Shown here: piece by piece, positions 37,140 through 45,213 of the stretch
How the letters are laid out: every line of letters starts with the position of its first letter
Numbering within the stretch: position 1 is the first letter of the stretch
Assembly: GCA_947629865.1 (NCBI GenBank)
Contig: CANRFJ010000013.1
Span: 1 to 64,000, forward strand
DNA: 64,000 nt
Source of the DNA: an uncultured Lachnospiraceae bacterium
Lineage (GTDB): Bacteria; Bacillota; Clostridia; Lachnospirales; Lachnospiraceae
Reading direction: 5' to 3'
Notes under the pieces: model-generated
Database searches by the model: none
Told to the model about the DNA's origin: nothing
What the model saw: the letters and a program-made list of their open reading frames with translations, nothing else
Translations under genes and position numbers: made by a program

Positions 37140-38008
37140 TCTTTGCGCCTCTCCTTCGGGTAATACTTGCCCCGGTATATCCGATAGCTGTTCTCCAGGT
37201 CAATGCAGATCCCGTCGTGGGAGGGTATCCGCTCACTCTCCGGCGGGAGTTTCATATAGTCGCCAAAGGCCATTTTCAGATAAGTGTCATATCCCACCGG
37301 CAGGGGGAGCATTTCCCCCTCAAATTCATGATATACCGCCGAGGCAAAAATCTCTCTCGGATACTCGTTCACCATATAATTGTATCGCACGCAGAGTTCG
37401 GTGACGCAATCGCAGCTGTCAATCGGGTACTTCGACATGTGCCTCTCCGCCAGCGCAGCTATGCGGTAGCGCCGCCTCCAGCCCGGCGCCACGGCCAGCA
37501 TGGCCCTGCCGATTAGCTCAGGGATTTTCCCCTTGCTGATGGGCGGTTCCTGATTAATATAAATCTGATAGACAAGCCCCCACAGAAGCTGGATTCTGCG
37601 CTTCAGCCGCCCGGACGGACAGCCGTCAAGGGGAAGCACCTCCAGACGCACCCCGTGGGCGGTATCCAGATCCATCTGCCTCTCTTTGATAAACGTGGTG
37701 TCCTCGTCCGTTATGGCCGTGAGCTGGGAGCGCTCAAAATTCTGCGGGCCGGAGCGGGTGAGGCGGTATTTGTCCTCGTCCATCTGCTGATGCCAGAGAA
37801 TACACATTTTCTCGTAATCCTCCCTCGGCATAAACACGTCGATATCATCGTCCCAGGGAATAAACCCGCCGTGGCGGACAGCGCCGATACAGCCGCCGCC
37901 GCACAGGTAGAAAAGCAGTCCGTTATCCTCGCAGAATTTTTTGAATACCAGCGTTATCTCCAAACATTTTTTCTGCAGTTTTTTCAGTTGCGCCGGTGTC
38001 TGCTCCAT
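37136..38008 (-). CDS. LicD-family phosphotransferase, copy 1
   Basis: LicD proteins transfer phosphocholine or related phospho-groups from CDP-activated donors to glycans or teichoic acid. The 290 residues carry GGGCIGAVRHGGFIPWDDD and DVFMPREDY, the hallmark acidic nucleotidyltransferase-like motif. It is about the same length as the upstream LicD and shares motifs through its whole length, so the two are paralogues. No choline uptake or CDP-choline gene was seen, whereas CDP-ribitol and CDP-glycerol genes are in the locus, so the donor may differ from choline. Confidence 0.88.
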   Translation of the reverse strand: MEQTPAQLKKLQKKCLEITLVFKKFCEDNGLLFYLCGGGCIGAVRHGGFIPWDDDIDVFMPREDYEKMCILWHQQMDEDKYRLTRSGPQNFERSQLTAITDEDTTFIKERQMDLDTAHGVRLEVLPLDGCPSGRLKRRIQLLWGLVYQIYINQEPPISKGKIPELIGRAMLAVAPGWRRRYRIAALAERHMSKYPIDSCDCVTELCVRYNYMVNEYPREIFASAVYHEFEGEMLPLPVGYDTYLKMAFGDYMKLPPESERIPSHDGICIDLENSYRIYRGKYYPKERRKE

Positions 38009-38032
38009 GTTCTCTCTCCTTCTCCATACATA

Positions 38033-38929
38033 TTATTTTTCACACTGTCCTTCCCCGTCTGTCATATAGTAGACGCCGCGGTAAGCGGTATAGGGCGTGT
38101 CCAGATCCACAAAGAGGCAGTCGTGGGGGGCTCTCCGCTCCTCCCTGGGGGGAAGTTTTCTGTAATCCCCGAAGGCAGTCCGCAGATACTGGTCGTAGCC
38201 CGCCGGAACGGGAAGGATCTCTCCCTCAAACGGAACCTCCACATAGGAGGCGAACCACTCCTTATCATACCAGTTTCTCATATAGCCGGGCCCGGAGCAC
38301 AGTTCCGTAATCCCCCGGCAGTCCGCGATCCGGTACTTTGTCATTTTGCGCTTTGCTGCGGCCCATATCCGGTAGCGGATTTTCTGCCCCCGGAATATTC
38401 CAAGTAATATCCGGCTGCCAAGAGCCATCAGGCCGCCGTGATGTTCCGGCACGACCTGGGCGCAGAACAGGGAGTAGACCAGCGCCCAGAAGCACTGCTT
38501 CTTCCTCTGCCAGCCCGAATCCGGATAGCCGTCCAGAGGCAGGATATCCAACTGGGCGCCGTGCACCATATCCAGATCCGCCTGATAAGGTTTGATGCAG
38601 GTAGTCTTTCTGTGGCGCAGCGTGGCAAAGAGATTGCGATCCGTAAATTCCGCATCGGACACGGACAGCGCCAGATCCCTCCCCGGCTCATAATCTTTCC
38701 ATTTTTTTACAAAAACTTCGTAATCCTCCCTCGGCATAAAGAAATCCAGGTCATCGTCCCAGGGAATGAACCCCCCGTGGCGGACGGAACCGATACAGCC
38801 GCCGCCGCACAGGTAGGCGGTGAGGTGGTTTTCTTTGCAGAACCGGAAGAACAGAACAGCCATGGACAGGCTTATTTCCTGCATCTGCTTCAATTGTTCA
38901 TTTGTGTATTCATGCGCTCTCTTTTCCAT
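38033..38929 (-). CDS. LicD-family phosphotransferase, copy 2
   Basis: Paralogue of the following gene. The 298 residues share the order CGGGCIGSVRHGGFIPWDDD, FFMPREDY, LDILPLDGYPDSG and the C-terminal GYDQYLRTAFGDYRKLPP. Its start overlaps the end of the upstream GT2 gene by 20 bp; 24 bp separate it from copy 1. Two tandem LicD genes suggest two different acceptor positions or donors in one repeat unit, which is inference. Confidence 0.88.
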   Translation of the reverse strand: MEKRAHEYTNEQLKQMQEISLSMAVLFFRFCKENHLTAYLCGGGCIGSVRHGGFIPWDDDLDFFMPREDYEVFVKKWKDYEPGRDLALSVSDAEFTDRNLFATLRHRKTTCIKPYQADLDMVHGAQLDILPLDGYPDSGWQRKKQCFWALVYSLFCAQVVPEHHGGLMALGSRILLGIFRGQKIRYRIWAAAKRKMTKYRIADCRGITELCSGPGYMRNWYDKEWFASYVEVPFEGEILPVPAGYDQYLRTAFGDYRKLPPREERRAPHDCLFVDLDTPYTAYRGVYYMTDGEGQCEK

Positions 38930-39995
38930 GTTTCATCTGCTCCTTTACCCGCTCCACAGAGGGACACGTCTTATGCTTTCCTCTCCAGAACGGCATTTTT
39001 GCCAGGCCTGCCCAGGTACCCGCCCCGTAGCTGATATGTAAGAGGAAAAACAGCACGGGAAGCAGGAGCCGGGACGGGCTCTTTTCCCCGCCCCACAGTG
39101 CGCAGACTGTCATGGCGGCGGCGAGGAACACATAGGCGCCCCACATCAGAAGGGCCGGCCAGACGACTCCGCAGAGCGCCAGCGCCGTCGTGAGCACGAT
39201 CCCCGCCACAAAGGCGGCCGGCACAAAATAGTACAGCGACAGGCAGCCCGGACACACGCCCGCCGTCAACCCGATCCAGTAGCCGTTTGCAAATTTCTGA
39301 CGGCACATGGCCCCCAGAGTGGGCCGGATATACTGATAGGAGCGGATCTCCGGCGACAGACACAGCCGGTATCCTCTCCGCCTCATGCGGTAATGTATCT
39401 CATTGTCTTCCGTGCGCCCCAGATCCTCCCGAAATCCGCCCACGTCCTCAAAGACCTCCCGGCGGTAAGCGCCGTGAAACAGGGAGTTCACATAGATTTT
39501 CTCCCTCTCTCCGGAGGACTCCCCGCGGGAGGGTTCCCTCCGGAAGGAGGCAATGCTGCTACCAAAGAGAGATTCCTCCGCCGCCAGGAGGGTTTTCTGC
39601 CACTCCTTCTCCCCCTCGCAGATTACCGGTCTCGCCCCGCCGGATATCATCTCCCCGCTCCGGAGGTTCTCCACATTTTTTTCAACAAAATCCGGCGGAA
39701 TATGGCTGTGGGCATCTACTCGTAGAATGGCCTCCCCCGCAAAGTGGATCAAGGCCGTATTCCAGCCGCAGCTCTGGGAGCGCCCCGGATTATCAAGCAC
39801 CCGGACGCCAGCGTATTCCGCCCCGTAGCGGGCGGCAAACTGCTCCATCTGTCCTCTGGTTCCATCGCCGGAGCCGCTGTCAATCAGGAGAATCTCCGTC
39901 TTATCCCTCGGATACGTCTGTTCCAGGATATCCGACAGCAGGGCAGGCAGCCGTTTTTCTTCGTTATACGCCACTACGCACAGCGATAATTTCAT
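38910..39995 (-). CDS. membrane-associated GT2 glycosyltransferase
   Basis: GT-A enzyme with a cytoplasmic N-terminal domain (KLSLCVVAYNEEKRLPALL, LLIDSGSGDGT, LRVDAHSH) and three to four C-terminal hydrophobic segments (PAAFVAGIVLTTALALCGVV and following), similar in layout to ExoA-type transferases. The start is ATG 39993-39995, which begins the domain cleanly; GGAGG is rather far (14 bases). An upstream ATG at 40040 would add 15 residues. First gene of the LicD unit, behind a good promoter. Confidence 0.83.
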   Translation of the reverse strand: MKLSLCVVAYNEEKRLPALLSDILEQTYPRDKTEILLIDSGSGDGTRGQMEQFAARYGAEYAGVRVLDNPGRSQSCGWNTALIHFAGEAILRVDAHSHIPPDFVEKNVENLRSGEMISGGARPVICEGEKEWQKTLLAAEESLFGSSIASFRREPSRGESSGEREKIYVNSLFHGAYRREVFEDVGGFREDLGRTEDNEIHYRMRRRGYRLCLSPEIRSYQYIRPTLGAMCRQKFANGYWIGLTAGVCPGCLSLYYFVPAAFVAGIVLTTALALCGVVWPALLMWGAYVFLAAAMTVCALWGGEKSPSRLLLPVLFFLLHISYGAGTWAGLAKMPFWRGKHKTCPSVERVKEQMKHGKESA

Positions 39996-40048
39996 AATAT
40001 ATAAACATCCTCCATTCCCAGGCATATCTAGCCGGTTCATATGTATGT

Positions 40049-40077
40049 ATTATACTCTATCCGGATAACCGGCGCAA
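40049..40077 (-). promoter_or_regulatory. promoter of the LicD/GT2 unit
   Basis: Minus-strand TTGCGC (40072-40077) and TATAAT (40049-40054), 17-bp spacing. Confidence 0.65.
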
Positions 40078-40086
40078 GAAAAACAC

Positions 40087-40115
40087 TTGAACTGGCGCGG
40101 AAAAGTGATTATACT
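40087..40115 (+). promoter_or_regulatory. promoter of the GT2-GtrA fusion gene
   Basis: TTGAAC (40087-40092) and TATACT (40110-40115), 17-bp spacing; its -35 lies nine bases from that of the divergent promoter. Confidence 0.65.
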
Positions 40116-40173
40116 ATAGATATTCAGACAATGGCGGGGAGCGCCATATGTCCTGCAATGGGGAGGAAATGTT

Positions 40174-41289
40174 TTGGGTAATTACAAGGAGGACATCGCC
40201 GTTATCATTCCGGCCCTGGATCCGGACAACCGCATGACGGCCCTGGTGGAACAGCTGCACACCGCCGGCTTCCGGAATATCATTCTGGTAGATGACGGCT
40301 CTGCTCTGGAAAACCGGATTTACTTCCGTGAATGTAAAGACAAATACGGCTGCAAAGTCATTCGCCATGTCGTAAATTTCGGCAAGGGAATGGCTCTTAA
40401 ATCTGCCTTTAATTATATCCTCGAATCCCGTCCGGAACTCATGGGAGCCGTGACGGTGGACTGCGACGGACAGCATATCCTACAGGACATCGACACCTGT
40501 GCCAGGCTGACAGAGGAGCACCCGGACAGTCTGATTCTTGGGTGCCGCCAGTTTCGGGAGGACAATATTCCCCTGCGGAGCCGGTTTGGCAACCGTCTGA
40601 CGCGGCAGGTCATACGGCTGTTGTGCGGAATCCAGGTCTCAGATACCCAGACAGGTCTCCGCGGGCTCTCTACGCCGCTAATCCGCGACTACTTTGCCAG
40701 CACAAAGGGAGAGCGTTTTGAATATGAGATGAATATGCTTATCGCGGCCAGGGAAAATATGATACCGATTCGCGAATTTCCCATTGCGACCATATATCTG
40801 GAAAATAACGAGAGCTCACACTTCAATCCCTTTCTGGATTCCATACGGATCTACAAGGTGTTTTTGAAATTTATGCTCAGCTCGCTGTCCAGTTTCCTGA
40901 TTGACATTTTCCTCTATTGGTTCTTCGGGGTGATCCTGCGTCCTCTGGTACCGGACAGCATACGGATCTTTGACATCTCCGTGCTCATTCTGCTGCGCAC
41001 GGTGATCTCAAGGCTGTTGAGTTCACTGTATAATTTCCTGATGAACAAAAACCAGGTATTTAAGAACGACTCCAAATCCCCGGCTATCATTGTAAAATAT
41101 TATACGCTGTGCGTCGTACAGCTTTTGCTATCCGCCTTTTTGGTAAACCATCTTCTGGGATTTATCGCCTACTCCACGATACGCAAGTGTATCATTGATA
41201 CCATTCTCTTTGCCGTCAGCTTCCAGATCCAGCGTGAATGGGTGTTCAAAAAAGAACCGAAACTCACGCATCAGAAAAGGCCCGGCTGA
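40174..41289 (+). CDS. GT2 glycosyltransferase fused to a GtrA domain
   Basis: Predicted to make and translocate a polyprenyl-phosphate sugar. Residues 1 to about 220 are a DPM1-like GT2 domain (IAVIIPALDPDNRM, ILVDDGSA, NFGKGMALKSAFN, VDCDGQH); the rest is a four-helix GtrA domain (FLKFMLSSLSSFLIDIFLYW and NFLMNKNQVFKN). The start is TTG 40174 with GGGAGG eight bases upstream. The fusion combines the activities usually encoded by gtrB and gtrA. It is monocistronic between its own promoter and a bidirectional terminator. Confidence 0.87.
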   Translation: MGNYKEDIAVIIPALDPDNRMTALVEQLHTAGFRNIILVDDGSALENRIYFRECKDKYGCKVIRHVVNFGKGMALKSAFNYILESRPELMGAVTVDCDGQHILQDIDTCARLTEEHPDSLILGCRQFREDNIPLRSRFGNRLTRQVIRLLCGIQVSDTQTGLRGLSTPLIRDYFASTKGERFEYEMNMLIAARENMIPIREFPIATIYLENNESSHFNPFLDSIRIYKVFLKFMLSSLSSFLIDIFLYWFFGVILRPLVPDSIRIFDISVLILLRTVISRLLSSLYNFLMNKNQVFKNDSKSPAIIVKYYTLCVVQLLLSAFLVNHLLGFIAYSTIRKCIIDTILFAVSFQIQREWVFKKEPKLTHQKRPG

Positions 41290-41305
41290 AATGCATGGGC
41301 CTTTT
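41275..41305. terminator. bidirectional terminator
   Basis: A perfect 9-bp inverted repeat, AAAAGGCCC (41275-41283) with GGGCCTTTT (41297-41305), overlaps the stop codon of the + strand fusion gene in its loop and gives T-runs on both strands. It serves this gene and the convergent thioesterase gene. Confidence 0.75.
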
Positions 41306-41328
41306 ATTTACCGGACAAGCCTCCCTGT

Positions 41329-41760
41329 CTATTCAGAAAAAGTCAGCCCCTCCGCCTCCTTATATATCTCATAGAATTCCGGACAGGTATGCTTCAGGCT
41401 GACCGGCCGCCCCTTATCGTCCAGATAACAGTGCGAACTCCTTCCGGTGCAGCGGAGCTCACCCGTCTCCTTGTCTTTCACCTCGTAGGTCACGATCAGC
41501 CGGATACCGTTGAATCTCTCAATGCGGGGATATATCCGCACGCTCTCGCCAAACCGCGTCATGGAGTGGTAACGGCACTCCACAGACATCACAGGACAGA
41601 TGACTCCCTGCTCCTCCATGCGCGCGTAACTCATATCCACCTGATCCAGAAAATCCACCCTGGCTTCTTCAAACCAGCGAATATAATTGGAGTGGTGGAC
41701 AATCCCCATCTGGTCGGTCTCGTAATATTGCACTTTGTGCTCATAGGGTACAATTTCCAT
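41329..41760 (-). CDS. YbgC/FadM-type acyl-CoA thioesterase
   Basis: Hot-dog-fold thioesterase hydrolysing acyl-CoA or aroyl-CoA. The 143 residues carry the 4-hydroxybenzoyl-CoA thioesterase motif YYETDQMGIVHHSNYIRWFEEAR with the conserved Asp16. It sits 6 bp after the upstream GT2 gene in a two-gene unit. A role in the surface locus is not obvious; it may be a housekeeping passenger. Confidence 0.9.
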   Translation of the reverse strand: MEIVPYEHKVQYYETDQMGIVHHSNYIRWFEEARVDFLDQVDMSYARMEEQGVICPVMSVECRYHSMTRFGESVRIYPRIERFNGIRLIVTYEVKDKETGELRCTGRSSHCYLDDKGRPVSLKHTCPEFYEIYKEAEGLTFSE

Positions 41761-41766
41761 AGCGCT

Positions 41767-42741
41767 CTACTCCTCTTTGCTCCAATCAGAATCGTCCAGG
41801 ATCTGCTGAATGGCAAAACGGGGACGCCCCTTTGTCTCCAGATATACTTTGCCGATATACTCGCCGATAATGCCGATTGCCAAAAGCTGCAGGCCCCCCA
41901 GCGCCCAGATTGAAACCATCAGGCTGCTCCAGCCAAGCACCGTGTCGCCCATGAAGTGGCGCACGAGGGAATAAATGAGAATAGCCAGGCTCACGAGAAA
42001 GACCGTCAGTCCAAGGCTCAATATAAAGCGGATAGGCTTTATGCTGAAGGACGTGATGCCGTCAAAGGCAAAGGAAAGCATCTTCTTCAACGGATACTTG
42101 CTCTCACCGGCCAGCCGCTCCCCTCTCTCATAATACACCTTGTCCGACGGATATCCGATGAGCGGCACGATACCCCGAAGGAACAGGTTTACCTCCTTAT
42201 AGCCCTCCAGCGCCTCCAGCACCCGACGGCTCATCAGACGGTAATCCGCGTGATTAAAGACAATATCCACGCCCATCCACAGCATGATCTTGTAAAATCC
42301 CTCCGCGGTAAATTTTTTAAAAAACGTGTCCTTTTTGCGGCTGCTCCTCACCCCGTATACCACATCCATGCCGTCGTAGAACTTCTCCACCATCTCATCA
42401 ATGGCATTGATGTCGTCCTGCAGATCCGCATCGATGGAAATAGCGGCGTCACAGTGTTCCTTCGCATACATCAGGCCGGCCAGAACCGCATTCTGATGAC
42501 CTCGGTTTCTCGAAAGATTCAGCCCGCACACACAGTCGTATTCCCCGTGAAATTTTGCAATCAGAGGCCATGTCTGGTCTTTTGAACCGTCGTTGACATA
42601 CAGGATACGGCTCTTTCTGCTTATTTTCTTCTGCTCCATCAGGCTGTGGAGCTTGTCCGCCAGTTTTCCGGCCGTGTCCGTCAGAACCTCCTCCTCATTG
42701 TAGCAGGGCACCACTATATAGATAATCGCTTCCCTATCCAT
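41767..42741 (-). CDS. DPM1/GtrB-like GT2 glycosyltransferase with two membrane helices
   Basis: Predicted to transfer a sugar to undecaprenyl phosphate. The 324 residues show IYIVVPCYNEEEVL, LYVNDGSKDQT, NRGHQNAVLAGL and SIDADLQDD, then two C-terminal transmembrane helices and IIGEYIGKVYLETKGRPRF, a strong marker of this subfamily. GGAGG precedes the ATG. It could pair with the orphan GtrA-like protein at 17.4 kb. Confidence 0.92.
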   Translation of the reverse strand: MDREAIIYIVVPCYNEEEVLTDTAGKLADKLHSLMEQKKISRKSRILYVNDGSKDQTWPLIAKFHGEYDCVCGLNLSRNRGHQNAVLAGLMYAKEHCDAAISIDADLQDDINAIDEMVEKFYDGMDVVYGVRSSRKKDTFFKKFTAEGFYKIMLWMGVDIVFNHADYRLMSRRVLEALEGYKEVNLFLRGIVPLIGYPSDKVYYERGERLAGESKYPLKKMLSFAFDGITSFSIKPIRFILSLGLTVFLVSLAILIYSLVRHFMGDTVLGWSSLMVSIWALGGLQLLAIGIIGEYIGKVYLETKGRPRFAIQQILDDSDWSKEE

Positions 42742-42777
42742 GAAATTTCCTCCTTATCCGCTCTTACATGCGTTAAT

Positions 42778-42806
42778 ATTCTACCCTATTTCCGCCCTTT
42801 TTGCAA
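42778..42806 (-). promoter_or_regulatory. promoter of the GT2-thioesterase unit
   Basis: Minus-strand TTGCAA (42801-42806) and TAGAAT (42778-42783), 17-bp spacing. Confidence 0.6.
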
Positions 42807-42812
42807 TAGCAT

Positions 42813-42841
42813 TTGACTTTTACGGCCGGAATCGCTATAGT
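42813..42841 (+). promoter_or_regulatory. promoter of the DUF115-HAD unit
   Basis: TTGACT (42813-42818) and TATAGT (42836-42841), 17-bp spacing; six bases separate its -35 from the divergent one. Confidence 0.65.
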
Positions 42842-42870
42842 ATAAATTAAGATTAGGAATGGAGAGTATT

Positions 42871-43566
42871 ATGGACAAGCATTTCGGGGCCGGTGTAAAG
42901 ACGGCCATTCTGATTTTCCTGTACAATATCCAAGGTTTTTTCCGCTCCCGCGGACTCATGCAGGACAACAACAGTCTGCGCCTGGAACGGCTGCGGAATC
43001 GCTGTCAGGGCAAACGGTGCTTTCTGATTGGGAACGGCTACGGCCTGACCGGAGAGGAGTTGGAGCGCCTGCAGGGAGAATATACCTTTGGCGTGGACAT
43101 AACCGTGTGCCGGACTTCCGGAAAGGAAGCCTGGCAGCCAGCCTTTCACTGCGTGACGGACGCGGCGGACGCCTCCGGACTCGGCGCACAGCTGGCCGAA
43201 ATGCCAAAAGTCTCCCTCGTTACGACGAAGCGCGCCTACCGGCAGATGAAGAAGAAACCCGTGAATACCATCTATGTCCGGACGCTCCCCTGTCTGCGCT
43301 ACCGTGTGCGCGGAAATCTTCAGGCCTACTGCAGGGAGGGGGCCGATACGCTCTCCCTGGCGGCAGAGTTCGCATTCCACATGGGATTTGGCGAAATCTA
43401 TCTTCTAGGTGCGGGCGGCCGCATGACAGACCGCGCCCTGAGCGTATACTCCCGACTGGACAGATATGCCGCAAAACATGGTATCCGTATCTACAATGCG
43501 GGCTGCGAAGCCGCTCCGGAGATTTTCCCACAGGTGAAACTGACAGATATTCTCAACCGAAACTAA
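42871..43566 (+). CDS. DUF115 / MptE-like protein
   Basis: Function unknown here. Relatives include archaeal 6-hydroxymethylpterin diphosphokinase and proteins in sialic- or pseudaminic-acid flagellin glycosylation loci. The 231 residues have CFLIGNGYGLTGEELERL, a nucleotide-binding-like glycine turn, FGVDITV and EIYLLGAGGR. A hydrophobic N-terminal stretch (TAILIFLYNI) is short. The start is ATG 42871, six bases after GGAG; the in-frame ATG at 42859 lacks a good site. It is first in a two-gene + unit with a KdsC-like phosphatase. Confidence 0.7.
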   Translation: MDKHFGAGVKTAILIFLYNIQGFFRSRGLMQDNNSLRLERLRNRCQGKRCFLIGNGYGLTGEELERLQGEYTFGVDITVCRTSGKEAWQPAFHCVTDAADASGLGAQLAEMPKVSLVTTKRAYRQMKKKPVNTIYVRTLPCLRYRVRGNLQAYCREGADTLSLAAEFAFHMGFGEIYLLGAGGRMTDRALSVYSRLDRYAAKHGIRIYNAGCEAAPEIFPQVKLTDILNRN

Positions 43567-43594
43567 AAACACAGGATACATATAAGGAGAGCCT

Positions 43595-44101
43595 ATGGAA
43601 AACAGACTTAGAAAAATCCGCCTCTTTGCCATGGACGTAGACGGCACTCTCACAGACGGCAGAATCTATATCGGCAACAGCGGAGAGATTATGAAATCCT
43701 TCAGCCCCAGAGACGGTTTGGGAATCCGCCTGCTCATGAAACACGATATCGTCCCCGCTGTCATCACCGGACGCACCTCCCGCATTGTGGAGCACCGCTG
43801 TCGGGAAGTCGGAATCACGGAACTCTATCAGGGGATACACAACAAGGACAAAATCCTGCGGGAGCTGATGGAAAAATATCGCCTCTCTCCAGAGGAGACC
43901 GCCTATATCGGAGACGACATGAACGATCTGAGCGCCATTCGCGTCGCGGGCGTCACCTTTGCCCCGGCCGACTGCGCAGACGCGCTTCTCCCCTATATTG
44001 ATATCCAGCTGACAAAAAAAGCCGGTGACTCCCCTGTGCGGGAAGCCATCGACATGATTTTAGATGGACGCCTGAGCGAAAAGGATTATGAGGATCTCTG
44101 A
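43595..44101 (+). CDS. KdsC-like HAD phosphatase (3-deoxy-octulosonate-8-P / nonulosonate-9-P type)
   Basis: HAD-superfamily class C0 phosphatase without a cap. The 168 residues contain the catalytic FAMDVDGTLTDGRIY, the second motif VITGRTS, and YIGDDMNDLSAI as the Mg-binding motif. Relatives dephosphorylate KDO-8-phosphate or sialic-acid-type 9-phosphates; since Firmicutes lack LPS, a nonulosonic acid or other sugar phosphate is more likely. The gene follows DUF115 by 28 bp. Its 3' end overlaps the convergent acyltransferase gene by 16 bp. No synthase or CMP-transferase partner is in the window. Confidence 0.85.
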   Translation: MENRLRKIRLFAMDVDGTLTDGRIYIGNSGEIMKSFSPRDGLGIRLLMKHDIVPAVITGRTSRIVEHRCREVGITELYQGIHNKDKILRELMEKYRLSPEETAYIGDDMNDLSAIRVAGVTFAPADCADALLPYIDIQLTKKAGDSPVREAIDMILDGRLSEKDYEDL

Positions 44102-45213
44102 GCCCTGCGCCTCCACCGCCGGAGTCCATAAAATATCCTGTATATGACCACCGCCGTGCCAAAGGCAAGCACTAACTCCGTGCAGAAGATCAGGACAGGA
44201 TTGTGCGACGCATAGACGATCCCCTGACCGAACTGGTAGATATAAAACGAATGTGTCAGCCAGACAAGCGTTATATAACGCGAGGCCTTATTCGCCAGCC
44301 ACACGACGGGCGGCAGTTCGCGGAACAGACATACAATGGAGAATATGATCGGCGCCGCCAGCAAAAAATCATACATGCTCCCGCTGAACGTGTGCCGGAG
44401 ATACAGACTGCCAAACAGGACAAAAAGCCAGACCGGATAGCGCAGGAAACTCCTCGGCGAAATCCGGTACAGCCAGGAAAACACCTGAAATCTCGCAAAA
44501 ACCATTCCCATCGCATAGGCGGGGAGAAAGTGCAGCGTGTTGCGCAACAGCGTTCCCCACACAGTGTACGCAAATTCCTTAAACATTTCAAACGTAAGAA
44601 GCGTGTTAATCCCCAACCAGGAAAATATTCCCACTCCGAATATGATAAGAAAAGACGTAAAGAAATCATTTTTCTTTCTGCTCACAAGACGGAGCAGCAA
44701 AGGCGTCATCATGAGGAGCACCATAAACGGGAGTATGAACCACCACTCGCTATTATACTTCTCAAATCCCAACATCCCCAGAATGATACTCTTGAGATTG
44801 TACGATATCTCCCAGGAGGCGGTTATATTGGCCTTCCTGACGCCCAGAAAATAGTCGATCGGCACGAAAATCAGCATGACCTCGCAGACCGTTACGAGCA
44901 GGTTAAAGATGCGTCCGGCAACCGCCTTCGATATATTTTTCTCCTTGCGCATAGTGATATAGGTTCCATATCCGCTCAGCAGTAAAAACATGACCACGCA
45001 GAGATTGAGCGGCGTGCAGATTATCTCCTCGATTGGCCTGCCGTGCAGCACAAACAGGCTGTTATACATATTCTGCGGCAGAATACGGTCTGTAAATCCA
45101 AACAGATGGTGCAGGATCATGAATACGATGGCCGCTAACTTCGCTATGGCCGTGTCCGTCTTCGTAAAGCAGAACGCCCCCGCCCTCTGTCTGCGCACAC
45201 TCTTTTTCTTCAT
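44086..45213 (-). CDS. acyltransferase-3 family membrane protein
   Basis: Probable glycan O-acyltransferase with about ten membrane helices in 375 residues. The N-terminal helix has the conserved His region (AIVFMILHHLFGF), and LLLSGYGTYI and IMRKEKN-type loops match the family. Its ATG overlaps the stop of the membrane glycosyltransferase gene by 4 bp. It ends the tarI transcription unit and has a basic C-terminus. Confidence 0.82.
   Translation of the reverse strand: MKKKSVRRQRAGAFCFTKTDTAIAKLAAIVFMILHHLFGFTDRILPQNMYNSLFVLHGRPIEEIICTPLNLCVVMFLLLSGYGTYITMRKEKNISKAVAGRIFNLLVTVCEVMLIFVPIDYFLGVRKANITASWEISYNLKSIILGMLGFEKYNSEWWFILPFMVLLMMTPLLLRLVSRKKNDFFTSFLIIFGVGIFSWLGINTLLTFEMFKEFAYTVWGTLLRNTLHFLPAYAMGMVFARFQVFSWLYRISPRSFLRYPVWLFVLFGSLYLRHTFSGSMYDFLLAAPIIFSIVCLFRELPPVVWLANKASRYITLVWLTHSFYIYQFGQGIVYASHNPVLIFCTELVLAFGTAVVIYRIFYGLRRWRRRAQRSS

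Noticed and set aside
37136-38929. Phosphorylcholine decoration as a firm call
   Set aside because: LicD motifs are clear, but no choline kinase, uptake or CDP-choline gene is present, so the transferred group is left open.
43595-44101. Evidence for lipopolysaccharide KDO synthesis
   Set aside because: KdsC-like phosphatases also act in nonulosonate pathways, and everything else points to a Gram-positive spore-former without LPS.
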